A DNA stretch of 64,000 bases. Origin: Shewanella hanedai. Its GTDB lineage: Bacteria; Pseudomonadota; Gammaproteobacteria; Enterobacterales; Shewanellaceae. This document shows positions 29,504 to 37,796 of this stretch, piece after piece; the first letter of the stretch is position 1, and every line of letters starts with the position of its first letter. Both the position numbers and the translations under genes were made by a program. The notes under the pieces are model-generated. The model had not been told where the DNA came from. It searched no databases and saw only the letters and a program-made list of their open reading frames with translations. The stretch spans positions 1-64,000 of the forward strand of contig NZ_VKGK01000026.1 of NCBI RefSeq assembly GCF_007197645.1, given 5' to 3'.

Positions 29504-30175
29504 TTAAATACGGATAGGAACCATATGACTATAAGCCATTTTAATTGTTTCTATCGAAACACTATTATCATCCGCCCATAAGTCTTTATTAGACCATGAC
29601 ACTGGATATGCATTACGATAAAACCATGCCTGCATAGGTTCCAAATTAGGATTTAATAACGTTACCAAAGCATCGCCAGGAATCATCTGAAATAGAGTCA
29701 TTGCAATGTTTGTTTCCAATGTTAGTGGAGAACCGATAAATATCCCTCGACTAAATGATAACAAACCATGTTTTACTCTTTTTGGTAAGACCAACACTTC
29801 TGTATTATTGCCACCTGGATAAATATTATCAGTCTCAGTTTCAACCTTTATATTTGACACTTTGTTAAATCTAAAATCTACAGGGTTAGCACCTAAGGAG
29901 GATAAAAATGATAAAGCATCATTCGATTCTCCCTCTGTCCCCGCCCCTCTTGCAATAAAAGATGAAGCTGTTAACGAACCGATAAGAGCTAACTTTGAAA
30001 TAAGTATTGAACCTTGATCTCTCTGGGTTTTACCTTTTATTCCACTCGTTAACTTCACCAATTTAAAAGGGTTCAGATACCATGGGTAAAAAGTCACATC
30101 AAAATAACATCCAGAGGGAGGAACTTGATTTATACTTAGTTGCTGCCCTCCATAATATTGGCCATTAAAAGGCAT
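29504..30175 (-). CDS. gp19-type tube-like protein, possible initiator tube (Afp5-like)
   Basis: The product is 223 residues. The C-terminal 120 residues follow the T4 gp19/Afp tube pattern: FNKVSNIKVETETDNIYPGG, then VLVLPKRVKHGLLSFSRGIF, then VTLLNPNLEPMQAWFYRNAY, PVSWSNKDL and NSVSIETIKMAYSHM. The first 90 residues are an extra region not found in plain tube proteins. In Afp a second tube protein adapts the first tube ring to the baseplate, and order and size fit that role. Confidence 0.7.
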   Translation of the reverse strand: MPFNGQYYGGQQLSINQVPPSGCYFDVTFYPWYLNPFKLVKLTSGIKGKTQRDQGSILISKLALIGSLTASSFIARGAGTEGESNDALSFLSSLGANPVDFRFNKVSNIKVETETDNIYPGGNNTEVLVLPKRVKHGLLSFSRGIFIGSPLTLETNIAMTLFQMIPGDALVTLLNPNLEPMQAWFYRNAYPVSWSNKDLWADDNSVSIETIKMAYSHMVPIRI

Positions 30176-30206
30176 ATTAACTCCTAGTTATATACTACTC
30201 TTATAT

Positions 30207-30773
30207 TCACTTAAATTTAGCTTTAGCATTTGCTTTAAAGGCATCAGATTTAAATGTAAGTTTGGCAAGCCTAACCCCTCCCCAACCAGTCCCAAGAGTA
30301 GCACTAGTTGGATAGGCTCCAGTTAATTCTAAGAATGGAACTAATTTATAGGTTGGCCTGTCTTTTATATTATCTCTAACTTCTGAATATATTACAGCCT
30401 TGCTTCTAGATACTGCCGCTCCATTAATTCTTTTAGCCCATTCAAAAATGCTATTCTCTTGGTACTCCTCTTCTGATACATCACCATTATTTACATTAAA
30501 TCTCTGCTTTCCAGAAAATGGAACATTATTATATTTCCCATAAACGCTATTATCTTCCAGAGTTAGTTTTTTGCTAAAAACGAATTCAACAGGATTTGAT
30601 TGGCCTTTTGAATAAGCCATTGTTTTTGCAGTCCCTTCAAAGTATAGGCCCGTCCCTAGTGTGGCTTTCATCCCAACAAGATTATCAAATCGATAACTAT
30701 AATTGAGACCATTATCTTGATTAAAATATATCAAAAGATAACTATTTCGAGTAAATGTAGGTTTTGATGCCAT
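30207..30773 (-). CDS. Tube-like paralog B
   Basis: The product is 188 residues. It aligns by eye along its length with the upstream 218-residue gene: both have NSYLLIY/NSFLLIY, then MKATLGTGLYFEGTAKTMAY versus MKATVGLGLYFEGTAKIMSY, and a GAYPTSA/GSYPTTA motif near the end. Such tandem duplicates next to the main tube resemble the multiple tube-layer proteins of some eCIS, but the exact role is unknown. It is distantly gp19-like at most. Confidence 0.6.
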   Translation of the reverse strand: MASKPTFTRNSYLLIYFNQDNGLNYSYRFDNLVGMKATLGTGLYFEGTAKTMAYSKGQSNPVEFVFSKKLTLEDNSVYGKYNNVPFSGKQRFNVNNGDVSEEEYQENSIFEWAKRINGAAVSRSKAVIYSEVRDNIKDRPTYKLVPFLELTGAYPTSATLGTGWGGVRLAKLTFKSDAFKANAKAKFK

Positions 30774-30819
30774 ACTGAAGCCTTTTTCTCTAATCAGTGA
30801 CGCCCTTGTGGATGCTCTA

Positions 30820-31476
30820 CTACCTTGTCAATAAAAACTCAGATGATTCATTTGTTATTAGCGTATCTCCAACTAATACTAAATCTGCGACGTTCTGTCC
30901 TCGAAACGAGTGTACTAAAGCAGTCGTAGGATATGAGCCTTTAAGTTCCAATAGCTGAACAAAACCCGAAAAGTCATTATCAGAAATAGTTGCTTGATTA
31001 TTTTTCAATCCTAGACGTGGGTTTTCATTTGTTCCTTTCTTAAACTCACTTTTTGCTATTTTTCCAAATATCCTTAAGCTTGCTCGATCCACTCTTGCCG
31101 AATTAATTATTTCGCCCCATTCATAAATACTAGTTTCGGAAAACTGTTCGCTTTTCAATTGCTCTGACTCTACTTCTAGACGACGACTTCCATCAAATGG
31201 AAACTGTTCTACAGGTGTATCTTTGCCATTGACAGTATTAATCTCATTAAGCTTTAAATTTTTTCTTAATGTTAGCTTTACAGGATCTGATTGACCTAAA
31301 GAATAGGACATTATTTTTGCAGTCCCTTCAAAGTATAATCCTAATCCAACAGTGGCTTTCATATCAATAATGCTATCAAAACGAAAGCTTAAGTACTTAT
31401 CATTAGATTTCGCTCCTTCATATATAAGCAAGAAACTATTCTTTAAAAATGAATTTTGATAACCAGCCATATTCAA
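30820..31476 (-). CDS. Tube-like paralog A
   Basis: The product is 218 residues. It is the longer of two adjacent paralogs, with an insertion after residue 80 (INTVNGKDTPVEQFPFDG) and another around 150-165 compared with its neighbour. The core block FRFDSIIDMKATVGLGLYFE is shared. It begins just after the terminator hairpin behind the main tube gene, so it is probably expressed at a lower level than the tube. It is predicted to be a structural component near the baseplate end of the tube, on the basis of position. Confidence 0.6.
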   Translation of the reverse strand: MNMAGYQNSFLKNSFLLIYEGAKSNDKYLSFRFDSIIDMKATVGLGLYFEGTAKIMSYSLGQSDPVKLTLRKNLKLNEINTVNGKDTPVEQFPFDGSRRLEVESEQLKSEQFSETSIYEWGEIINSARVDRASLRIFGKIAKSEFKKGTNENPRLGLKNNQATISDNDFSGFVQLLELKGSYPTTALVHSFRGQNVADLVLVGDTLITNESSEFLLTR

Positions 31477-31492
31477 TCTCTACGTCAATGGA

Positions 31493-31515
31493 AAAATAAG
31501 CCGGGTTTCCCCGGC
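31493..31515 (-). terminator. Terminator or attenuator behind the tube gene
   Basis: On the minus strand the sequence forms GCCGGG-GAAA-CCCGGC (a six-pair GC stem with a stable GAAA tetraloop) followed by TTATTTTT. It lies 10 bp after the tube stop codon and before the tube-like paralog. It would let the tube be made in excess over the downstream baseplate genes. Confidence 0.8.
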
Positions 31516-31524
31516 GTTAACGGC

Positions 31525-31965
31525 CTAAGGGAATTCCACTTCCAGATCTTCGGCGATCAGTTCAATCTTCTCTACCGCGATACTGTTCTCTTCGATATTC
31601 CACTCCGGAGCATGCAAAGCAACCGGAAATGCCCGTTTTATCTTCCACACCACCGCAGGCTCATCGGTTTTCTGAGCATTGTTGTACAGGGTGATAAGCA
31701 GTTCTTTTTTATCAAGATTGCCTTCACGGATCTGCTTGAACCAGGCATATAAACCTTTAAGTCCCTTACCTACGCCACGCTCTAGGGTCAAGGTCACAGG
31801 CTCTATATCACCGGCGATGTTCTCAATGGCACCATATTGGTTTACGCTGCGAGCAGTATTGAGACGCAGGTTAAGGCCATACACTTTTTTGCACACAATG
31901 GGAGAATCTTCGCCTTCCAGCGGCTCGACAAATTCCACACTGTAATTAGAGGCAAGTAATGCCAT
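31525..31965 (-). CDS. Main tube protein, Hcp/gp19-like (Afp1-like)
   Basis: The start at 31965 (MALLASNYSVEFVEPL) has a GGAGTGA ribosome site; an earlier frame start at 32001 does not. The 146-residue product matches the gp19 tube fold: NIAGDIEPVTLTLERGVGKG, then LKGLYAWFKQIREGN, then ITLYNNAQ, VVWKIKRAFPVALHAPEW and NSIAVEKIELIAEDLEVEF. It should stack as hexamers inside the sheath. A strong terminator follows and a 260-bp leader precedes it, consistent with an independently controlled, highly expressed gene. Confidence 0.85.
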   Translation of the reverse strand: MALLASNYSVEFVEPLEGEDSPIVCKKVYGLNLRLNTARSVNQYGAIENIAGDIEPVTLTLERGVGKGLKGLYAWFKQIREGNLDKKELLITLYNNAQKTDEPAVVWKIKRAFPVALHAPEWNIEENSIAVEKIELIAEDLEVEFP

Positions 31966-32261
31966 AGTTTCACTCCAATCAAATAAAAGGCCTTTTACCA
32001 CCCGATATCCATCAGCGCTGTTGCCTAACGGTTAAGTTTTCACTCTATATCTTTATCTAGACGCTCTATCTAGAACGCTCTATCTAACACTCTCAAAGAG
32101 ATGATATTAGGAGCTAAGATGCTTACACATTAACCGGGAACATGGCGCTAAACAGATATCTTGAACAAGCTGACAATCAAGATGGTAAAAGGCAAAACGG
32201 GGCTTCCGTAAACACGGGACAATATCAATATAGGCTAGGCCATGAATTGACTATTCTAGGT
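31966..32261 (-). promoter_or_regulatory. Leader and probable promoter region of the tube gene
   Basis: About 296 bp lie between the sheath stop and the tube start. On the minus strand they contain direct repeats of AGATAGAGCG at 14-bp spacing and a degenerate third copy (32055-32089). No gene was found here. The distance from the tube ATG is about 100 bp, so the repeats could be an activator or sigma-factor site. Confidence 0.4.
32062..32089. repeat. Short direct repeats CGCTCTATCTA
   Basis: Two 14-bp units, CGCTCTATCTAGAA and CGCTCTATCTAACA, lie head to tail. Directly before them is a related ATCTTTATCTAGA. Spacing is close to one and a third helical turns. They could bind a regulator; this is inference. 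Confidence 0.5.
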
Positions 32262-34232
32262 CTAGTTATCTTGTACATAGTGAGTAAAGTTGATCACAAT
32301 AAATTCCGCCGGACGGCTCGCTCTTAGGCCGACATCTATTTTCATTCTACCTTCGAGAATATCCTGCTCGTTCATGGTGATACCTTTTCCCACCCGCACA
32401 AAGAAGGCTTGCTCTTTGGTTTCTCCCACTAGGCCACCAGCCTGCCAGAGATCTTCTAGATAACTTTCCATCATGGCGCGAACTTTCAGCCAAGTGATCG
32501 GAGTGTTGGGCTGGAATACCGCAAAGCCCGTAGCCTTTTGCAAAGACGCTTTGACCATATTGAACAGACGACGAACATTGACATAACGCCACTCATTGTC
32601 GTTACCAGCCAGAGTGCGAGCACCCCACACCAGATTGCCTTTACCGGTAAAGTTACGGATAACGTTAATCGACTTACCTGCATTGACATCCACATTGAGG
32701 TTTTCCTGCTCGCGGTTATTCAAACGACGCTGAGGCTCAATGACGGATGCAATACCGGTATTTGCCGGCGCTTGCCACACACCAAACGTGCTGTCGATAT
32801 TGGCATAGATACCCGCAATACCTGTTGATGGCGGCAGCACCATACGCTTGAGTTTGAGCTCTGCGAGGATGTCGTTATACAGCGCACCTTTATCGAACTT
32901 GATATCTTTGAGCTTAATCTCTGAGGTCGCAAATTCGAGTGGGGTTTCAGCCTGCTCAGTCACTGCTGTCGTGCCATCGCCCATCGCCTTGATAGTGAAC
33001 AACTGCTTATCTTTGACCTTATCCCAAGCCTTCATCAGCTCCTTCATGGTCGGGCTGCTTTCCTTGAATTTGATCTCAAGGATAGCCGAAGTGCCAGGTG
33101 TAGTTTGCGGCGTTAAAGTAAATTCAGTGGTTGTATTACTTTTGCTTACCACTACCTTCGCATTACTACTCAGTGGACCATGGTAGAACACCCCAAGACC
33201 ATTAGCATCTTGAATAGCTCGCCCTTCGTGATACACCATGCTTTGCACAGCAAAGGGCGTTAGTAATGCATCACCGCCGCCTTGAATCGCGACGTTAAAG
33301 CCCTTACGTTCAGCTTTAATCACCTTTTTCCAAAGTTTAATTGCATCGGCAGGTGTAATACCTTCAGCATCTTTGGGAATCGTCAACGTCAACTTGGTGT
33401 CAGTGGCACTGTAACTGGCCGCTACACCGTCCGCAGTGGCATTGATCACTTCTACTTGAGGGATAACACTGTCATCACCCTGGAAATAGAAGGCAACACC
33501 ATTGGGATTGGCAATATACTGAGCAATATCGTCGTCATAACCGAGTAGCCTAACGGACTCATCGGTAAAGGCATGGGTTAATGTGGTACGCACATCGGGG
33601 TAATATGCAGCCCCATACTGGAGGTTGTTGTTACCAATACTTTCACGGAATGCAGTTGCCGCATCTTCAATGCTATATGTATTGCCATCTCTATCTTGAT
33701 TGAGTACATCAAGAATACAGAAACGATTGTCCATGCCGGCACACTGCAACAGTGATTGTTGAATAAGATCATGGTAATCATCGGGATCTAAATTAACTGC
33801 ATCAGTTAAGCAGATAAGCGTTGGAACGTCGGTTTTTTCCAGCGTTCTTAATGCAGCTTCAAATTTCGCTTTATCAAAAGTATCTTCATAGGTACCCAGC
33901 GAAATAACATAGCTGACACCACCACCGTTTTTATAGAAAAACTCCATACACGGGGAGAGCATATAACTGGTTTTTGGTGTTTGAATATCTAAGATCTCAT
34001 AGCCTTTCACTTTGACTGTATATGCAGGATCCAAATAAGCTGCGCCAAACTCTTCCCTGTATTCCAGCATGGAACCCACTCTAACCAACTGAGGGAGACC
34101 GTCGGCATCTAATTCCTGTGTTTTTTCGGTATAACCGATAAATACAGGGATGGCTGTTGCAACTTCAGCGACCGAAGGTGCTAGGGTCGGTGTTTCCTTG
34201 GTATAAACACCTGGGGTTTTTAATTGTGCCAT
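32262..34232 (-). CDS. Contractile sheath protein (Afp2/3/4-like)
   Basis: The product is 656 residues. The N-terminus carries the sheath signature LKTPGVYTKETPTLAPSVAE followed by AIPVFIGYTEKTQ. The C-terminal region contains PPSTGIAGIYANIDSTFGVW, then QAPANTGI, NVIRNFTGKGNLVWGARTLA and WRYVNVRRLFNMVKASLQKA, the conserved core of phage and eCIS sheaths. The middle, about 250-440, is an inserted surface domain (DAEGITPADAIKLWKKVIKA). Only one sheath gene is present, whereas Afp has three. A good AAAGAGGA ribosome site precedes the ATG. Confidence 0.92.
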   Translation of the reverse strand: MAQLKTPGVYTKETPTLAPSVAEVATAIPVFIGYTEKTQELDADGLPQLVRVGSMLEYREEFGAAYLDPAYTVKVKGYEILDIQTPKTSYMLSPCMEFFYKNGGGVSYVISLGTYEDTFDKAKFEAALRTLEKTDVPTLICLTDAVNLDPDDYHDLIQQSLLQCAGMDNRFCILDVLNQDRDGNTYSIEDAATAFRESIGNNNLQYGAAYYPDVRTTLTHAFTDESVRLLGYDDDIAQYIANPNGVAFYFQGDDSVIPQVEVINATADGVAASYSATDTKLTLTIPKDAEGITPADAIKLWKKVIKAERKGFNVAIQGGGDALLTPFAVQSMVYHEGRAIQDANGLGVFYHGPLSSNAKVVVSKSNTTTEFTLTPQTTPGTSAILEIKFKESSPTMKELMKAWDKVKDKQLFTIKAMGDGTTAVTEQAETPLEFATSEIKLKDIKFDKGALYNDILAELKLKRMVLPPSTGIAGIYANIDSTFGVWQAPANTGIASVIEPQRRLNNREQENLNVDVNAGKSINVIRNFTGKGNLVWGARTLAGNDNEWRYVNVRRLFNMVKASLQKATGFAVFQPNTPITWLKVRAMMESYLEDLWQAGGLVGETKEQAFFVRVGKGITMNEQDILEGRMKIDVGLRASRPAEFIVINFTHYVQDN

Positions 34233-34413
34233 TAATTTTCCTCTTTACCTTTCTCTTTTTGAATCCAAGCTGAGCATCAAAAACAATAATGCTAATAGCG
34301 TTATGGAATAGACAATATTCAAATCAGAGATAGAATTGATTTATTAGAAATATAACTTTTACCCATTGTTAATCTTTCACGCCTTTTGCTAATACATCAC
34401 TCCTATCTGGTAT

Positions 34414-34998
34414 TTATGTTATTGCAGACTCATTAATAATTTTCTTGTCAGCTGGTTTAGCTAGGCTTATTTCATCAAATACTTGCATGCTAGCCCGTAG
34501 ATTGACCAATAGTGATAATGGTTCACTCTCTGTCGTTATAACTTTTTCAATATCCATTCTATCTATGCTGTTTTCCGGTACGTCACCGGAAAAACTTCCT
34601 TTGAGAGAATCGACGGGAATATCTTCATTCACGCTAATCACATGGAGTAAGGCCGTCATCAACATCAGCTCCGCTTGCTCAGTTGTACTGACTTCCCCCA
34701 CAAAAGGGGCACTCAATAAGGCCGTCGTGCCAACCTTGGGAGTCAACTCAAACTGACTGTCAAACCATAGCGGTGCTGGCCTTCGATGAAACATTCGTTG
34801 CTCATCAACACGAACCTTTTCCCCAACCCCTTTCAATCTTTTATTCTCAAGTACTGATGACATTTTTATGTAAATTGACACTTCGTCATTATTAATTTGG
34901 GTGGGTATAGCCTGAGGCTTGATTATCAGCGATGTAAATTGAGAAATTAAACTACTCGATAAAAAATCAGACAGTGACAGTTCTAGATCCAGTAACAT
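34414..34998 (-). CDS. Tail terminator/cap protein, Pvc16-like (DUF4255-like)
   Basis: The product is 194 residues. It resembles the Pvc16/Afp16 N-terminal family in layout: a helical start, SIYIKMSSVLENKRLKG, then RRPAPLWFDSQFELTP, then ELMLMTALLHVISVNEDIP. The YLVTA-type motif typical of the family is altered. In eCIS this protein caps the finished tube. Its position directly upstream of the sheath differs from Afp, in which the cap gene is near the end. The family call is tentative. Confidence 0.55.
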   Translation of the reverse strand: MLLDLELSLSDFLSSSLISQFTSLIIKPQAIPTQINNDEVSIYIKMSSVLENKRLKGVGEKVRVDEQRMFHRRPAPLWFDSQFELTPKVGTTALLSAPFVGEVSTTEQAELMLMTALLHVISVNEDIPVDSLKGSFSGDVPENSIDRMDIEKVITTESEPLSLLVNLRASMQVFDEISLAKPADKKIINESAIT

Positions 34999-35328
34999 GG
35001 TTATATCCTGATTTAGATAAGCTTCGCCGGGTCAGTCCCATGTGGACTAACAGTTAATAATATATTTTTATTCATGTAACTCATGGTCATTTGTATAAAA
35101 AAATTATTGATGTTTACTATTTAAATGGCTTTGCCAGAGCGCTCAAAAAAACACCAACCAAGTAATCATTAATAATGTTGATTCCATTTTATATCGAATA
35201 TATATTCCCATTAAATCAATAATACGAAAAATATACGATACTAATAAATAATAGAATTTTAACTAATTAAATTATTGAGCTTATAGTTAAGACGTCAGTA
35301 CAGCCATGGTGTGAATAAAATGTTTGCT
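34999..35328. promoter_or_regulatory. 330-bp AT-rich gap between cap and lysozyme genes
   Basis: No gene was found. On the minus strand, close to the cap start, an AGTCC-ACATG-GGACT hairpin (35034-35048) would be in the leader transcript. Farther up the gap is strongly AT-rich. It is the likely main promoter for the structural genes, and the leader is a candidate target for the cluster's NusG paralog. I saw no RfaH-type ops element (GGCGGTAG). Confidence 0.4.
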
Positions 35329-35760
35329 TTACTCTTTATTCGCAACCAATTTAACAAGATCATCGCACCGATAGCCTACTTGACGAGCCCAACGAGAATT
35401 TAGCATTTCATGCTGAGTGGATCTAATATCTTGCCTTTCGAGGGCTGTCAGCATGTTTTTAAACTTCAATAATCCCCCCACTCCAAGGTTAAATGCCATG
35501 TTTAACAAAACCAACTGCTGAGGCTCTGGCAGTTTGACTATCCAAGGAAGACGGCAAGTCAGTCTTAATTCCAGTCGCTCAATATCATTGGCAAGTAATA
35601 ACAGAGCTTCTTCCTGACTGATCCCTGCATCATCTAGATTACGCCCCACTCCAATCGTGTTTTTCCCGGCTGTACAACGGTAAGATTTGAGAACCATGCC
35701 TTCATGTTTGATTAACATCTCTGTCAACTTTTCTCGGGATCGCCAGTTTAAAAAACTCAT
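35329..35760 (-). CDS. T4-type lysozyme (endolysin, GH24)
   Basis: The product is 143 residues. The catalytic Glu lies in IKHEG (Glu20), followed by YRCTAGKNTIGVGRNLDD. The place of the T4 Asp20 is a cysteine followed by threonine, the usual state in many phage endolysins. The pattern NMAFNLGVGGLLKFKNMLTA and the final SRWARQVGYR complete the family. It cleaves peptidoglycan. There is no signal peptide, so it would depend on the holin encoded 32 kb downstream. Its ATG overlaps the TGA of the NusG-like gene by 4 bp. Confidence 0.88.
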   Translation of the reverse strand: MSFLNWRSREKLTEMLIKHEGMVLKSYRCTAGKNTIGVGRNLDDAGISQEEALLLLANDIERLELRLTCRLPWIVKLPEPQQLVLLNMAFNLGVGGLLKFKNMLTALERQDIRSTQHEMLNSRWARQVGYRCDDLVKLVANKE

Positions 35761-36269
35761 GCGGCAACCTCCTCTTTTACCAAATCAGATTCAGGTAATG
35801 TCACCAGTAATGTTTGTTCCAATTCAGCAATATTGACGCCAACTTTATATTTACCACAATGCTGGACCAAGAAACCGATTTTCCCTTTCAAAGGTCCAGA
35901 AAGCACTCTTACTCTGTCACCTTTTACCAACTGTGTCGGCAGGGCTTCCATCTCCTGATGAAGTTCATTAAGTTGTGCTAACATCTCGATTTGTTCATCT
36001 GGAATCGTCACAGGGTAACCACCAAAACGTAGGAAATAAGAGAACCCCATTAAGGCTTTGATTTCATGCAGACCCTGATCATCACAACGAGCAAAGAGGT
36101 ATGACTTAAACACTGGCTCCTCAATCATTTTTTTTCTATCACTCCAAACCTTCTCTACCCACCTCATGGGTAAACAAGACTCAAATCCACGTTCAATCAA
36201 ACGGGCATGTAACTTCTTCTCGGCATTGGGTTTGGTATAGATCGCATACCAGCTTTGCTTATCATTCAC
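35757..36269 (-). CDS. Specialised NusG/RfaH-family antiterminator
   Basis: The start at 36269 is a GTG preceded by AAAGGAGAG about 6 bp upstream and gives a normal NusG N-terminus (NDKQSWYAIYTKPNAEKK). An earlier ATG at 36320 has no such site. The NGN domain covers about 1-100 with FKSYLFARCDDQG and FLRFGGYPVTIPDEQIEMLA. A KOW motif, VKGDRVRVLSGPLKGKIGFL, lies at about 113-135. RfaH, UpxY and LoaP relatives help RNA polymerase read through long operons of surface or secondary-metabolite genes. Here the neighbouring 35-kb particle cluster is the obvious target. Confidence 0.85.
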   Translation of the reverse strand: MNDKQSWYAIYTKPNAEKKLHARLIERGFESCLPMRWVEKVWSDRKKMIEEPVFKSYLFARCDDQGLHEIKALMGFSYFLRFGGYPVTIPDEQIEMLAQLNELHQEMEALPTQLVKGDRVRVLSGPLKGKIGFLVQHCGKYKVGVNIAELEQTLLVTLPESDLVKEEVAA

Positions 36270-36363
36270 TCTAACTCTCCTTTCATTAGGTCTAAGCGAA
36301 ATATAGCCCCGTAACGACACAAAATGTGGCGTTCAAAATTAAACATGGGAACGATATTACAAA

Positions 36364-37026
36364 TCAACTTGCTTCACGGAGCTTCTCTCTAGCAAGTTGA
36401 ACCCGTTTTCTGACATTTGATTGACTTAAACTTAAGAGCGTTGCTATCTCTGGATAATCAAGCTCATTAATAAAGCGATGCTCTAGAATTTCCTGAAGGT
36501 TCTCTGGCAATGTTGACCAACATTCGGATAAGTTAATAATTCTCTGCTCCCTAACAAGTTGATCTTCAAGAACTTCACTGACACCTTCAGAAAAATATAC
36601 ATTTCCATTTAGATGGCGAACCTTGGTAATCAGAGAATTTTCTCTCTTATGCTGCCTTAAAATATCCATACACACATGGTATGCGGTTCGGCAAACAAAT
36701 GAATATAGGTTATCGATTTCAGGAGACTTATCTTTAATAAATAAATATGACTTTTCCCTAGTAACAGATAGTGCATCATCCACTTTATCTAAGTGTCCTT
36801 TTAACCATTTCCTACAACAATTACCCAACCTTTCTTCGTTTAAGCTCCATGCTTTCCAAAACTCATTGACTAACTCATCATTCACTTCTAATTCACCAAA
36901 TTTATTTTCTAGTTTTTCTTTGATTTCTAATTCGTAAAATCTACTTTCTAATTCTTTTTTAACTTTTAGCTCATGAATTTCATTTACTAACTCTTCCTTC
37001 GATTTTAGTTCGCAAAAATTAGCCAT
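36364..37026 (-). CDS. ECF-like sigma factor with N-terminal 13-residue repeats
   Basis: The product is 220 residues. Residues 6-57 are four imperfect 13-residue repeats (ELKSKEELVNEIH, ELKVKKELESRFY, ELEIKEKLENKFG, ELEVNDELVNEFW) that look like a charged coiled coil. Sigma region 2 follows at about 60-125 (DNLYSFVCRTAYHVCMDILR). Region 4 ends the protein (STLPENLQEILEHRF, then ELDYPEIATLLSLSQSNVRK). It is first in the cluster and oriented with it, so it probably directs transcription of the particle genes. No anti-sigma gene is adjacent. Confidence 0.8.
   Translation of the reverse strand: MANFCELKSKEELVNEIHELKVKKELESRFYELEIKEKLENKFGELEVNDELVNEFWKAWSLNEERLGNCCRKWLKGHLDKVDDALSVTREKSYLFIKDKSPEIDNLYSFVCRTAYHVCMDILRQHKRENSLITKVRHLNGNVYFSEGVSEVLEDQLVREQRIINLSECWSTLPENLQEILEHRFINELDYPEIATLLSLSQSNVRKRVQLAREKLREAS
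36856..37011 (-). repeat. Four 39-bp in-frame repeats in the sigma factor gene
   Basis: The repeats are diverged in DNA and regular in protein, with a 13-residue period. They encode the extended N-terminus described in the sigma factor entry. Confidence 0.8.
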
Positions 37027-37740
37027 TGCATATCCGCACTTGTTAATTATTGGTTTCTACATGACGCTATTCCCCATTGTTTTGTGAATATCTCAGAGCT
37101 GTGGAAAAATATATAAAAACTACCTATAGACATATCGTAATTAATTGAAAAAAATCAACTTTAACACAGACAAGCAATCGGGTGGTAAACGGTATATTTT
37201 ATATGAACAACAAAAAACAAAGGTCCATATAGATCAAATATTTAACAATACCGCTAATATTACAATATTACAATATTACAAATTTACTAAGCACTTTCAC
37301 TCGTCACTTCACATATTGAATCAACATGAAAATTGATAAAATTCAGTCATATAAATAAATAAACAGGCAATAAATGAGAGAGGCTATACAGGTGGGATTC
37401 AGGAGGTTACTGTTTGACTATTCAAGTAATGACTTAACCCGTGTTAGCCGTGAGTAACCACTGTAAGGCATGGTTTATGTTTAGTGCATGAATATTTTAA
37501 AAAAATTACAAACCTTGTCGTTGAGTATCCTTTATTATCGTAGTAAATAGACATAAATATATATTTCATGAATGATTCACTAAGGCTGACTCGAAAATAT
37601 TATTGAGTGACTAAAAATAGAGTTTGTGGGAATTAAGGCTTTTTCATTGTTCGATTACTCTCACACCCTACAATAATTAAAGAGCATTAAGGTCAGGATC
37701 AAATATTAAACTTATGGAAAACAAAGCCAGAAACAAAATG
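37027..37740. other. About 700-bp AT-rich intergenic region
   Basis: This separates the injection-system cluster from the dsbA-like gene. A short open frame at 37145-37336 is low-complexity and lacks a ribosome site, so I do not accept it as a gene. It includes a triple AATATTAC repeat at 37256-37279. The promoter for the sigma factor should lie within its left end. Confidence 0.5.
37256..37279. repeat. Triple 8-bp tandem repeat AATATTAC
   Basis: Three exact copies of AATATTAC lie head to tail in AT-rich intergenic DNA upstream of the sigma factor gene (about 240 bp before its start). It may be chance in such a composition. Confidence 0.7.
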
Positions 37741-37778
37741 AAAATATCGTTAGCCTGCACATTCGAAGGCTAACGATA
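37737..37778 (-). terminator. Rho-independent terminator of the dsbA-like gene
   Basis: A perfect 12-pair stem (TATCGTTAGCCT with AGGCTAACGATA, 37745-37756 and 37767-37778) encloses a 10-base loop. On the minus strand it is followed by a T-rich ATTTTCATTTTG tail. It lies just after the stop of the dsbA-like gene. Confidence 0.75.
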
Positions 37779-37796
37779 ACAACTTGTAGGAGCTGT

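Noticed and set aside
32142..32327. Small plus-strand frame between tube and sheath genes
   Set aside because: It runs into the sheath gene on the opposite strand, has no ribosome site and overlaps a likely leader region.
34999..35328. RfaH ops (JUMPStart) element
   Set aside because: No GGCGGTAG-like sequence was found on the minus strand in the cluster's long gaps.
36269..36320. Longer NusG-like start at 36320
   Set aside because: The extra 17 residues are not NusG-like and the internal GTG has an AAAGGAG site at good distance.
37145..37336. 63-codon plus-strand frame
   Set aside because: AT-rich low-complexity text, no ribosome site, and an 8-bp tandem repeat inside it.
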